Shown: in pieces, positions 34,920 through 45,360 of the stretch | Layout: each line of letters begins with the position of its first letter | Numbering within the stretch: position 1 is the stretch's first letter | NCBI GenBank assembly: GCA_035578905.1 | Contig: JAQJVL010000002.1 | Span: 8,184,717 to 8,248,716, forward strand | Direction: 5' to 3' | Source: Stictocephala bisonia | Lineage: Eukaryota; Arthropoda; Insecta; Hemiptera; Membracidae | Length of the DNA: 64,000 nucleotides | Notes under the pieces: model-generated | What the model was told of the DNA's origin: nothing | What the model saw: only the letters and a program-made list of their open reading frames with translations | The model's database searches: none | Position numbers and translations under genes: made by a program

Positions 34920-35160
34920 TATTAAACATAGAATTTACTTTAATGCTATTTTTAAAGTATTAAAGTACTTAAAAATAGCATTAAAGTATTAATAAGTAAA
35001 TTAATACTTTAATGCTTATTAAAGTATTAATTTAATACTTTAATAAGCATATTAAGTATTAAATTAATAATATTATCATATTATTAATTTAATACTATTA
35101 AATTAATAGTATTAAATATTATTATGATAATATGTAATATATGATAATATTACATATTAT
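34920..35160. repeat. AT-rich palindrome cluster (left)
   Basis: 34938-34987 is a near-perfect palindrome with arms CTTTAATGCTATTTTTAA and its inverse. It is followed by repeated TATTAAATTAATA and TAATATTATCATA words in both orientations. Strong cruciform potential. Confidence 0.8.
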
Positions 35161-35428
35161 CATAACCACTGTAGGTGTATGGGTGGGTGGGTCATAACCA
35201 CTGTACGTGTATGGGTGGGCGGGTTGGTCATATCCACTGTACGTGTATGGGTAGGTGGGTCATCAGCACTGTACGTGTATGGGTAGGTGGGTCATAACCA
35301 CTGTACGTGTATGGGTGGGTGGGTGGGTCATAACCACTGTACGTGTATGGGTGGGTGGGTTATAACCATTGTATGTGTATGGGTGGGTCATAACCACTGT
35401 ACGTCTATGGTCGGGTGGATGGGTAAGT
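35161..35428. repeat. ~32-bp G-rich minisatellite with G4 motif
   Basis: Eight units of CATAACCACTGTACGTGTAT plus GGGTGGGTGGGT. 35313-35328 reads GGGTGGGTGGGTGGGT, four G3 tracts with one-base loops, the most stable class of G-quadruplex motif. Other units have two or three G tracts. The frames on both strands across it are repeat by-products. Confidence 0.9.
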
Positions 35429-35439
35429 ACCACTTTGTG

Positions 35440-35850
35440 TATTTTGACTACGGATTCCATATACTTATATTTATACAGTAAATATATTGTATACTTATAA
35501 TTGTATAAGTATACAATTATAAATATACAATTATATTTATATTGTATAATATAAACTATATTATACAATATAAATTTATACAATATAGTTGTATAAATTT
35601 ATATTGTATAAATATAAATTTATACAATTAAATTTATATTTATCATTATATTGTATAAATTATACAATATAAATGATATTGTATATCATTTATACAATAT
35701 TCATATACAAATGAATATTGTATAAATGAATATATACAATATTCATTTCATATATATTGTATATATAATATGAAATGAATATATACAATATATTCATTTC
35801 ATATTTTTAGTTGTATATTGTTATATATACAACTAAAAATATAAATTTAA
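35440..35850. repeat. AT-rich palindrome cluster (right)
   Basis: Alternating TTATACAATATAA/TTATATTGTATAA words in both orientations, almost pure A/T, with nested inverted repeats throughout (for example TGAATATTGTATA against TATACAATATTCA). Confidence 0.8.
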
Positions 35851-36214
35851 ACACATAAAAGGAAGTGTACAACAATAGTTAAGGTCTTTATGCATTTGTA
35901 ACGGATGAAAATTGAAAGCATTATTCATTTATAAGAAAAATAAATAACGGATATACAACAAAAATATTAACAACAAATATTGTTATACAAACAATTTACA
36001 AATATGAAATGAGAAACAAATCACAACAGATATATACTCTACAACAATAAGATTTAATTTCTTCATAAAATATTTATTTATTTATTTTATGTTATCTCTT
36101 TGTAACGAATATGTTTTTTGGATAAAGTTGTGGTGTGGTTTAGTGTGGTGTATTTTAATGTTGGATAGTAAATTAATACTAGGTAGTTTTGTTGGCTGAA
36201 AATTTTATAATAGT
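35851..36214. other. AT-rich spacer
   Basis: No feature seen. Confidence 0.4.
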
Positions 36215-36238
36215 TGTTAACAAATAAAAAATATAAGT

Positions 36239-37036
36239 ATAAAGGTGTGTTTACATTGGGAAACAAGTATCGGGATTTGTATGAGATACAAGTCCTCATA
36301 CATGTCAAAAGGTTGATAAAAATATACATGTGTTTACACTTACATTATACAAGTCAAGTGTTTATATTGTTTGTTTAAAGCCGAGTTAACCTCTTTTATG
36401 ATTTTTATTTATTTATATAATTAAACATGTCTGATGAAGATAAGTTTTTATACTTTATACTTATCATCATGTTTAGTTTTTTGATAGCTCCCTGCTAAAT
36501 TGGCTTTTGATGATATACTATTTATTTTTAATCTCACCGACAAGCAGTTAAAATAAGAGGCAATTGCAGAACATTTCTGGAATGAGAAAGTATGTTTTCT
36601 CATTTTACAATCTCTGTACTGTTGGGATTTCACATCCCAAACTTTAGATTCTCTTATTTTTTCAATTAGTGTTAATGTTTTTTTCTTAGTTCTGATTTGA
36701 AATGTTTGCATATATTCAATACAATTTATAAAAAAATATAAAATTAAACGAAAACAAAGTGCTGACCTAATTTGTGCAAAAAAAATAAACACGATAAAAA
36801 CAACAAAAACAGTGTTGCATAACATAAAATGTTACATACAGTTGTTTTAAATCACCAAAATCAAGTCACACGTGTTAAGTATGAGCAAATCTTTGCTCAG
36901 ACAAAATGTTTTAGGCGATTTGTATGTTCATACAGGCCGTATGAGCTTTTGTATGAGGAAATGTATCGCGATGTCAGTTCGACTTGTGTCTCATACAAGT
37001 CCAGATACTTGTATCCAAATGTAAACGTACCTTTTG
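36239..37036 (-). mobile_element. ~800-bp TIR transposon with MADF remnant
   Basis: About 53-bp terminal inverted repeats: left starts AAAGGTGTGTTTACATTGGG, right ends with the imperfect inverse (CCAAATGTAAACGTACCTTTT). Inside, the minus strand encodes the MADF-like fragment described separately. The element sits inside a P1 tail, whose two halves flank it. MADF/Myb-type accessory proteins and such TIRs suggest the PIF/Harbinger superfamily, but I see no transposase and no clean 3-bp duplication. Confidence 0.7.
36448..36825 (-). pseudogene. MADF-domain-like remnant
   Basis: The frame is open for 125 codons. Residues around 50-80 (LIEKIRESKVWDVKSQQYRD) match the first helix and loop of the MADF DNA-binding domain, where the pattern is LI--V---P-LWD--HP-Y. 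The rest of the domain, including the second aromatic-rich helix, is not recognisable. The N-terminal 45 residues are hydrophobic and probably translate non-coding DNA. It lies between terminal inverted repeats, so it is most likely the decayed accessory gene of a DNA transposon. Confidence 0.5.
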
Positions 37037-37061
37037 ATGTACAAATATTATAGTGATTGAT

Positions 37062-37690
37062 TTCATAAACTACGTTCACCTCTCTCAGACCAGAGGAATT
37101 CACAAACTAGTATTTAACTACGCTAGCCAATATTACACTTGTTACGGTCGGAAAACTACGTTCACCTCTCTCGGACCAGAGGAATTCACAAACTAGTATT
37201 TAACTACGCTAGCCAATACTAACACTTGTTACGGTCGGAAAACTATGTTCACCTCTCTCGGACCAGAGGAATTCACAAACTAGTATTTAGCTACGCTAGC
37301 CAATACTAACACTTGTTACGGTCGGAAAACTATGTTCACCTCTCTCGGACCAGAGGAATTCACAAACTAGTATTTAGCTACGCTAGCCAATACTAACACT
37401 TGTTACGGTCGGAAAACTATGTTCACCTCTCTCGGACCAGAGGAATTCACAAACTAGTATTTAACTACGCTACTCAATACTAACACTTGTTACGGTCGGA
37501 AAACTATGTTCACCTCTCTCGGACCAGAGGAATTCACAAACTAGTATTTAACTACGCTAGCCAATACTAACACTTGTTACGGTCGGAAAACTATGTTCAC
37601 CTCTCTCGGACCAGAGGAATTCACAAACTAGTATTTAACTACGCTACTCAATACTAACACTTGTTACGGTCGGAAAACTCACGACGGTTG
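37062..37690 (-). repeat. Seven-copy ~87-bp array inside P1-4
   Basis: Unit in plus orientation: ACTATGTTCACCTCTCTCGG, ACCAGAGGAATTCACAAACT, AGTATTTAACTACGCTAGCC, AATACTAACACTTGTTACGG, TCGGAAA. Copies are nearly identical, differing only in TAGCCAAT/TACTCAAT, TTAACTACG/TTAGCTACG and ACTACG/ACTATG, which implies recent expansion. On the minus strand each unit contains CTCTGGTCCGAGAGAGGTGA, the same hairpin region as the P1 tail. Confidence 0.92.
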
Positions 37691-37889
37691 ACTGAAATCG
37701 TCAAAATAATGACTGTTGAAATATAATTTGTGAATTACTATTAGTTTTACCTTTTATATTCCTATTTGCTGAAAATACATGTTGAAAAAAGTATCTCTGA
37801 ATCCAAATTAATCTGGTCATTCGTCAGTTTGTGAGAATCCTTGGATTTTTCCTAAAAAATAGTTTATTCTTCTCATGCATTCATAATTT

Positions 37890-38035
37890 TACCCTACTTG
37901 AGAAAATGTTTGTGAATTCCTCTGGTCTGAGGATGGTAAACGTAGTCTACTAAAATTTATCACTATAATATTCGTACATTTTGTACTTGTATTAAAATAT
38001 AAATGTGTTGTGTGACGTTCACTTGTTTTATATTA
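37890..38035 (+). mobile_element. Penelope-like 3' tail P1, copy 5
   Basis: GTGAATTCCTCTGGTCTGAG, GATGGTAAACGTAGTCTACT, then ATATTCGTACATTTTGTACT and GTGTTGTGTGACGTTCACTT. Opposite orientation to P1-4 and only ~60 bp from it, forming a tail-out inverted pair. Confidence 0.7.
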
Positions 38036-38454
38036 TTAAATTAGTTAATATACATTACATATTATTCGATTTTTTTAACCTATTTACACCAGTGGAATTT
38101 TTAACTTTGTTAACAAACGTTGTTAGGAACACTGGTACAAACCACTTACGAATGTCTAGTGGACGTCCCCGTATTCATGAAAATAAGTTCTCAGTATGAG
38201 TACAAAATGCGAATTCAAGTTGGCTTAAGAAATTAATAGTTAGTACAGTTTGTTAAAATGTTTCTTAATAATCTAGAGGTCACGGCCTGGTGCTAATGCC
38301 AGTTTTGAAATGGACCAGCTGATAAAACATGGGTCATAATTTATCATTAAAGTACAGTAAAGTAAACGCCAACTCTGACTTGTGCAGAAGATTAGAGCTT
38401 CATCTACACTCATTATACTACTAGTTTCCAGTTCATAGGCCTAATGACCTGTCG
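38036..38454. other. Spacer, no gene
   Basis: Nothing supportable. Confidence 0.4.
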
Positions 38455-38895
38455 GCACTAGTGGCTCAGTGCTGTAACCCAACTACAGTACTTGCAAATA
38501 AAATGCTGTGGAGATTGTAGGCGATGGGGTTATATACTCGGCCCTTTTAATACCAATACGGCGTCCACTCAATAGTTGCCATTAGCGTGAACACTACTAG
38601 AGAAGTCTGGGCTGTCGACGTTGGATGGTGGTCAAGGTTCAGATATTGTGTGGGGGAGAGAACTGAGTGTCAGTCTTGTTAGTTAGCTGAAAAACAGACC
38701 AACACTTCGTAGTTCGGATTCCAAGTAAAGCTGTAGGTCCCATAGTTGCCCTGGCTATTGGGCAATTAATAAATAGTCATTTCTGAGCTAAATTGAACTC
38801 AGATAGTAACAATGAATACACTCGTTCATCTTCACTCATTCACCCCTCATATTCGCCTATACCTTTACGATCGGCGTCTTAGAAATAAATAATGA
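38455..38895 (+). mobile_element. SINE-like S2, copy 3 (reference copy, ~440 bp)
   Basis: Head GGCACTAGTGGCTCAGTGCT, then GTAACCCAACTACAG (box A-like), GGAGATTGTAGGCGATGGGG, TAGAGAAGTCTGGGC, GAGAACTGAGTGTCAG, TAGTTCGGATTCCAAGTAAA, GTTGCCCTGGCTATTGGGC. The tail is TTCACCCCTCATATTCGCCT, ACGATCGGCGTCTTAGAAAT with an AATGAATGAATAATGA end. No box B at the expected distance, so tRNA origin is uncertain. Confidence 0.8.
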
Positions 38896-39554
38896 ATGAA
38901 TAATGAATCACACATATGTAGACTATGGCATGTAAATAATGAACAAATAAAATAACTTAGCATAGAAGAAGTGAATTTGGATCAAACATTAACTGTGGAG
39001 TCGTAAATATATATATATATTGTAAGAACCGTACTTTTTTGAGAAATGGAAGACAATTTCATATTTTATCATTTAAAGAACAAATGTTTATAGAGATACA
39101 ATGACAATGTAAGCTTCTAACAAATATTCAGGAGGTCAAAAGGAGATAATTTATTGCAAATATTATTGGAATGTGTTATTTTTCCATTTTTCAATCGTAT
39201 GACTGATACAAACCATACATTCAAATGGAGCATCAATATTTTTTGTATGTCTATATATTAATACTTTAGGTTAGTTTCGTTTTGATAGGCTTGATAGGTT
39301 ACGTTTTGTTAGGTTATATTTTAAGTTACGGTTTGTTGCGTTACGTTATGTTTAACGCACCTTTTAAAAAAATAAATTCTTGTATTTTGTCTCTATTCAA
39401 CACTTTTCAAAATTTTTGTGACCAAAAATATCTATGATTTCTTATGGTTAAGCAGTATAATATAGTAAACATGTTAAAAATTTATAATTTCATCAAATTC
39501 ATGCTAAAAGTGAAAAAAAGGTATATGCTTTTATCTCACTGATCTATGTTAAGT
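38896..39554. other. Spacer
   Basis: 39260-39355 has decayed GGTTA/GTTAGGTTA words, reminiscent of insect TTAGG repeats but too degenerate to call. A TATATATATATAT run is at 39008-39020. Confidence 0.4.
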
Positions 39555-39555
39555 A

Positions 39556-39790
39556 TACGTTAAGAGAGTTGCTGAGCAGTTTACGGAGTAATGATTTCGT
39601 AACTGAGTCGGAGATAGAGCAGATTCAAATCCTGGCCTTGACTGTAAGTATTTATCAGAAATATTCACCTTGTAATGTACTTGTTCATCCCCTTACTGTG
39701 TCTGATAAGTTTCTCAAACATATCAATAGTCTATGAGGAATTATTATAGTAGGGTTAAAAAGGAAATCGGTCTCTCTTTAAAATAAAAAA
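39556..39790 (+). mobile_element. SINE S1, dispersed copy
   Basis: GAGCAGATTCAAATCCTGGC (box B, decayed), CTTGACTGTAAGTATTTATC, ATATTCACCTTGTAATGTAC, CATATCAATAGTCTATGAGG, GTTAAAAAGGAAATCGGTCT. The A-rich end is at 39780-39790. Confidence 0.8.
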
Positions 39791-40680
39791 CTTATCTGAT
39801 AATTTAATGTTGATTTACATTTCTCTCGTGTCATTATAATGAGAGAAAATTATTGTGAAATGCGCCTGAACAAAGGAACTTGAATTATAAAACTTCTCTT
39901 TCAGACCGGACAAAGGCGTATACTTTTAACGGAACAACACACGGACGCGGTGAGTGGTCGTTGCAACACTGCAAGGTGCAATTAACTGACGTTACAGCAG
40001 AATGTCCTTGGGTCAAAGGGAAATAAGACATGAGAGGAGTCAGGTTCCAGGTCACTGAGGGAGGCTTGTGAACAGCACATTCTTGAGGGGGAGCTTTGCC
40101 TTGTCATATTTTAGGGAGAGACCTGTGAGGGGGTATACTCTCTTTCGGACTTCACAAGTCTGGTAACAGGTGTGTAAAGGAGCAACGGGACAATATATGT
40201 TGAGAAGTTTTGCCTTGACACATGATAAGGGGGGAGAGACACAAGAGAGCATGATCCCCCCTTTCATCCCCAATTTTGTAATGTAGGCACATGAATAACA
40301 TTAGAGATGATTTGAAATTTATGAAAATATGAAAGTTTATCCCAGCATCTAGAACAAATATCAAATAGTTAATACAATTTTGAAGAACTAAGTCCTTAAT
40401 ATATGTCATAAATACTACAAATAAAATCAACCATAATCTTTTAGGCTGGTTACATAACTAAAACAGTTTGAGAAAAAGTGTGGAGATTGAACACAAGTAA
40501 TACAATAATGTTGAACATATATCTTGTGAAATATATACTACAAGCCGATGAGGAGTGGGAGGTTAGTGAAACAAGTAGGTCTCTCTCAGTGGCTTTGCCT
40601 GTTAACAGGAGAGGAGAGATCCTATTATCATAAATGAGAGAACCTTAAATAGACTTGAAGGAGAGGAAGGGAACTTCAGA
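39791..40680. other. Spacer with one mini-exon-like segment
   Basis: 39905-39949 (45 bp) lies between an acceptor ACTTCTCTTTCAG and a donor GCG|GTGAGTGG and is 15 open codons in phase 0. It is too short to stand alone. 40020-40280 is GC-richer with no supported frame. Confidence 0.3.
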
Positions 40681-40689
40681 AAGCCGTAT

Positions 40690-41065
40690 CGCTTTCTTAT
40701 AAACGCAAAAACTTGGATTCATATTTCAAGGATTCTCTCCGTAACAATGATTACATTACACATTTTTAAATTTCCTTTAATAGGCGAAGAAGTGATCTAG
40801 AGGACCATAAGAAGATGTTTGTAAAAATTTGAATTTTTACAGTTAAACGTGTGAAATTGTAAGTAATCCGTTTATGGTCCTTTATATTGGACCTTTAATA
40901 ATCATACATTGTTCACTATAACTCATTATAATAATAAACACGAACCGTTCAGTTGAAATAGAAGAACGTGATTTAGTTCACTGACTTTAAGACTGTATGT
41001 CTTCTATTAGAATGTCGACTTTCCAGGGGTGGCTTGGCAGTTTGGGAAGCGGCCATCTAAAACTC
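40690..41065 (+). repeat. Dispersed repeat R3, copy 2 (uninterrupted)
   Basis: CAAGGATTCTCTCCGTAACA, CTAGAGGACCATAAGAAGAT, TTGGACCTTTAATAATCATA, TCAGTTGAAATAGAAGAACG, then ACTTTCCAGGGGTGGCTTGG and GGAAGCGGCCATCTAAAACT. This is the empty-site version for the insertions at 7601 and 53477. Confidence 0.75.
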
Positions 41066-41177
41066 GTTAAAAAAATCACTGAAATTTCATGTCCTGAGAC
41101 AGGATTTCTAACACTCTTAAAGTCATGAATTGCATTGTATGCGACCTTCCTAGTGGTAAACCATAGACACGAGGGAG

Positions 41178-41720
41178 GCATCTCCTTGGACTAGGAGAAA
41201 CACCTGTGAGAGGACTATGTGTCCCAGTTCCCATGTGGGCATGAGTGGTCTCATAACACTCTTCAGCGTGCGTGGGCGGAGGACAGACACGTACCCCGAG
41301 GGGTGGCTGTGGAGAGACATCTCCTTAGACTAGGAGAAACACCTGTGAGAGGACTATGTGTCCCAATTCCCATGTGGGCATGAGTGGTCTCAAAACACTC
41401 TTGAGCGTGCGTGGGCGGAGGACAGACACGTACCTCGACGGGGTGGCTGTGAGGAGACATCTCCTTGGACTAGGAGAAACACCTGTGAGAGGACTATTTG
41501 TCCCAGTTCCCATGTCGGCATGAGTGGTCTCATAACACTCTTCAGCGTGCGTGGGCGGAGGACAGACACGTACCCCGACGGGGTGGCTGTGAGGAGACAT
41601 CTCCTTGGACTAGGAGAAACACCTGTGAGAGGACTATGTGTCCCAGTTCCCATGTCGGCATGAGTGGTCTCATAACACTCTTGAGCATGCGTGGGCGGAG
41701 GACAGACAAGTATCCCGAGG
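41178..41720. repeat. Four-copy 140-bp GC-rich satellite
   Basis: CATCTCCTTGGACTAGGAGA recurs at 41179, 41318, 41458 and 41598 (139, 140, 140 bp). Units include CACCTGTGAGAGGACTATGT, TCCCAGTTCCCATGTGGGCA, GCGTGCGTGGGCGGAGGACA. All reading frames are open across it. Because 140 is not a multiple of three, each frame cycles through the others, so none is a gene. Confidence 0.95.
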
Positions 41721-42439
41721 TAGGCGGCGGTCAGGTGAAATGAGCGGCGTACTTTCCCCGCACCACAACCCACTGACCTGTTGGCCAAGTATTTAATACT
41801 AGACGTAATTGACTTGACCTACTTCTTTTAAGACGTATACTTATTGTAATTATATTAGGTCTAATGGATACTTACCAATAACACAGCAATTGTTTTCTCT
41901 TCCTGATTTCAAATTTTAACTTTTCCTTAAAATATATTTTGTAAAGACAGTCATATTAGTCAAATATGTATAATTCATAAGGGCTAATGTTTGCAGTTTT
42001 TGGAATGTCCCTACTTTTGATAAACATGTTCTACCCAGCCTTAGAATTGTATCAGAGACTTTGATATTGAGGACGTAGTTTTGACATATCAGAAAATGAT
42101 AAGCAGTTTTGTTGATGAAATATAACGTCTATCGCATATATTTGCATTGCATCATAGATTCAGTGTAAACGTACATATTCGTCCACACTTCAGAATAGAT
42201 ATTCATATTAATAATAATAAATCCTCTATTGCATAGACAACATCATAAATATTTCATCGCAAACGTCAATATTAAATTAAAATAAAATAAATCTAATTCC
42301 CTAACTTAGTCAATCAACTTAGTCAATCATTCATAACAATAATTACACACAATCATACATACAAAGAGGACATTCACACAATTCTATATATAAAGTTTGT
42401 AACACAAAGTCAATGGGGCGAGTATAGCCAGTAGTTTGC
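41721..42439. other. AT-rich spacer
   Basis: A short direct repeat, AACTTAGTCAATC, occurs twice at 42303-42328. Nothing else. Confidence 0.4.
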
Positions 42440-42760
42440 TAGGAACTCCACGCTGTAAAAAGCCTGGGGCAACAGTATGCTTCACAAGTGGGTCTTAAAT
42501 ATTTTTGAATTTGGAGCAATTTTCATTTCTTTAAGCAAGCATTAATTAGTTTGACACCCACCTGCGTGGGAAGGTGTTGATAGGCTATAAATACTCTGTG
42601 TTTCCAAATATTGTAGCAATCTCTGCTTCCAGTATTATAATTATGTAAGTCACTGCCCCTTATCAGGTTGCATTTGGACATACTATAAAGAATATACAAA
42701 CTAGGCAGAATCAACAGCTGAGTTGTTTCAATATTGTCGTCAGAAAACATCAAAATTACT
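42440..42760 (-). pseudogene. Jockey-like retrotransposon C-terminal fragment
   Basis: The minus-strand frame (42753 to 42523) reads LLILPSLYILYSM followed by a basic segment, DLHNYNTGSRD, HRVF and VGVKLINACLKK. This is the order of the conserved region after the RT domain in jockey/CR1-type elements: L-PSLYI, then H-YNTR, then R, then GIKL-N-LP. A stop after KK interrupts it, and homologous-looking sequence continues toward 42440. The RT core, start and 3' UTR are not recognisable. It is related in layout to the longer copy at 63313. Confidence 0.7.
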
Positions 42761-43194
<434 letters not shown>

Positions 43195-43605
43195 ACTGCC
43201 TGACTGCATTTACAACATATTAAAAGAGTAAATTCGCTTCACATAACAACTGACTTCCTTGAATCCTAGATTCTCCTTCACACTGTCCCTATAACCTTGA
43301 TTCGAATCCCCCATTTCTGAGTAGTGACGAATCCATATGGACATTCCTGGCAGGCAAATTCACTCTCTCCCAGAGGGCGGCGAAAGTAACAGAAACTAAC
43401 ACTCATGATTGCATGTCCAAACATGCCGATGGCGAGGAACCTGTTTGACTTTGGTTTCTAAACATCCTTGGCGTCACCGCCCTGTGGGTTGCTTCATCTG
43501 CTGGAATGCCAGGTTGTGGGTCCCAGTGACCCTGTGGAGATTCTGACTGATGACTACCAGCTATCGAAGGCCTTCGACTGTTGAAACTGAAGGATTCAAG
43601 CGGAC
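43195..43605 (-). other. GC-rich segment, possible relic frame
   Basis: The minus strand is open over 43403-43639 and contains WDPQPGIPADEATHRAV, faintly like the C-terminal end of a retrotransposon RNase H (W-P-H-GI-GNE-AD). The similarity is too weak to call. A TTGATTCGAATCCCCC word (43300) recalls a box B but lacks a partner. Confidence 0.2.
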
Positions 43606-44288
43606 AGTTAGGGCTAGGGATTGCAAATATTTTCAACATAGTGACATATCGAATTATCGATAAATCGCAAAAATCGAGCTAATGATAATATCGAAAGAAA
43701 AATATCGATATATCGGATAACCTATATATCGAATTGTAAATGATTTATCTACGCACTAACACTTATGTCATGACCGAAATCATGTTTCGCTGTCACTGTT
43801 TAGAATAGTCTACTGAATGTAAATATCAAATACATTTATCTACATGAAACAAGTTGTGGTCTGTGGGATTTAATTAATTAAAAACATTCAAAATAATTAC
43901 ACCTTTAATTACTATGGTAATTATAAAAAAAATAATGTAATAATTTTGTTATTTTGGGGTTTCACGTTTAAAAATGCCACTAGGCTTTTTATAAACAATA
44001 AAACCTAAGCAAATTAATTCACTAAACCACATTTTAGTGCGTCAACCTCACGTAAAAATACTGAATAAAGTTACAATATTAATTCAATGCATCTTTTGTA
44101 CGCATAAGAGGCAATTTAAATGTTTTTTTCCGAATCGTGATAATTTTTAGGAGAGAGGATAACGCCAATGTTTAGTGATATGGTATATCGGATCAAAATA
44201 TCGATATGGCTGATATTATCGAAAGAAAATATCGATACTAATATATCGATACATCGAAACATTTATCGATATATCGTTAAGTTAGGGC
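43606..44288. mobile_element. hAT-like element with TATCGATA-rich ends
   Basis: AGTTAGGGC occurs at 43606-43614 and 44280-44288, a 9-bp direct repeat (8 bp without the ambiguous A). The ~665 bp between has both ends packed with ATCGAT/TATCGATA: 43650-43735 and 44190-44278. These are roughly inverted with respect to each other. The interior is AT-rich and non-coding. An 8-bp duplication would suit hAT. The outermost bases (TAGGGATTGC at left, TATATCGTTA at right) do not pair, so the family is tentative. Confidence 0.6.
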
Positions 44289-44569
44289 ATTTTGTACATG
44301 AGGGATGATTATTTGATATTTTAGTATGTGATGCTTGCATTATAAAAGTATTTTTATATTTGAGATAAGGTTTAATTGCAATGAAATAATATTTTGTTTC
44401 GTTACAAATATCCACAGCTTTTTTTATGTGAAAAATATCAACCTGATCTAAGATTGTGTAGCGTGATGCTGTAAATCCAGTTTACTTGAGGGGTAAGTGT
44501 TGTTGAGGTGATTGCAGGCTACAGGCTCTGTTCTCAGTCATCTCGGGAGAGCCACTGTCCCAACTGTCT
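44289..44569. other. Spacer
   Basis: No feature seen. Confidence 0.35.
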
Positions 44570-44571
44570 AT

Positions 44572-44745
44572 GGCGTCAGAACAATGTACTAGAGTTAGAG
44601 ATAGCGCAGGTTTGAATCCTGGCCTTGACTGTTAGTTTTATCAGTAATATTCACTTGTACTGTTTTGGTTCCCCGCGCAGATATCCATGGGGAATGGATA
44701 GAGTAAAATTAAAAAGGAGATGTGCATGTCCTTTAAAAACAATCT
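44572..44745 (+). mobile_element. SINE S1, dispersed copy
   Basis: GAGATAGCGCAGGTTTGAAT (box B), CCTGGCCTTGACTGTTAGTT, ATCAGTAATATTCACTTGTA, CCATGGGGAATGGATAGAGT, AAAAAGGAGATGTGCATGTC. The middle is shortened relative to 31561-31660. Confidence 0.8.
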
Positions 44746-44774
44746 CAAAACTGACTAGACGTTCAGTCAATGGT

Positions 44775-45235
44775 TACTATCGATGTGGAAACCACAAGAG
44801 AAGTCCTGGTAACAATGTGGGAGGGTTATCAGACATCAGTTGCTGTGTAGGGAAGAGCTGAGTATCAGGCTGTCAGTTTACCGAAAGTCAGACCAATACT
44901 ACGTGGTTCGGATTACACGTTAAGCTATAGGTGCCTTAGTTGCACCTGTTATTCGGCTATTAATAAGGAACAGTCACCTTTAGTTAGTAACAACGACGGA
45001 TCTTTTACGTTAATTCACTACCATAACCATAACTTAGGTTACCCTAACACAACCAAACTAAACATAACATAACTAAACCTAACATAACATAACTAAACCT
45101 AACATAACCTAACCAAAGTAGTGGTAGTGAATTAACAGAAAAGGTCCACGACGACTACCCCTGTTCATGTACACTTATCACACTCATTCACCCCTCATAT
45201 TCACCATTATCTCTACGATCGACGTCTTAATAACG
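44775..45235 (+). mobile_element. SINE-like S2, copy 4, carrying a MITE
   Basis: ACAAGAGAAGTCCTGG, GGGAAGAGCTGAGTATCAGG, ACGTGGTTCGGATTACACGT, GGCTATTAATAAGGAACAGT, then (after the insertion) CATTCACCCCTCATATTCAC, CTACGATCGACGTCTTAATA. The head is missing. Confidence 0.75.
44998..45147. mobile_element. 150-bp MITE with 26-bp TIRs and 5-bp duplication
   Basis: Left end GGATCTTTTACGTTAATTCA, right end the inverse of GGACCTTTTCTGTTAATTCA, flanked by ACGAC (44993-44997 and 45148-45152). The centre is a decamer-like CTAACATAACATAACTAAAC repeat. The family is not recognised. Confidence 0.8.
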
Positions 45236-45239
45236 ACTG

Positions 45240-45360
45240 AAAAACGGGCGACTTTAGTTAGTAACAATGACCACACTGATTAATCTACACTCATGACCTT
45301 CTTTCAACACCCATATTCGACCCTGACTTCGCGATCGGAGCCTTATTAATAAAAGTAAAA
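45240..45360 (+). repeat. Second S2 tail in tandem
   Basis: TTTAGTTAGTAACAATGACC, CAACACCCATATTCGACCCT, TCGCGATCGGAGCCTTATTA and an A-rich end repeat the tail of the preceding copy. Confidence 0.6.

Larger units (their letters stand above)
36215..37830 (-). mobile_element. Penelope-like copy P1-4, interrupted and with tandem array
   Basis: Read on the minus strand from 37830: a body block (ATTTTCAGCAAATAGGAATA, shared with 62260-62345), then the seven-unit array 37062-37690. The tail hairpin GGTGAACGTAGTTTATGAAA and ATCACTATAATATTTGTACA (to 37037) come next. The final piece, at 36215-36238, lies beyond the inserted transposon. This copy therefore predates the TIR element. Confidence 0.6.

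Noticed and set aside
41263..41788. Arginine-rich frames up to 132 codons
   Set aside because: 140-bp satellite open in all frames. The frame cycles with each unit, so there is no consistent protein.
43403..43639. RNase H C-terminus from WDPQPGIPADEATHRAV
   Set aside because: Only a loose match. The catalytic Asp/His neighbourhood is absent and the frame enters the inserted hAT-like element.
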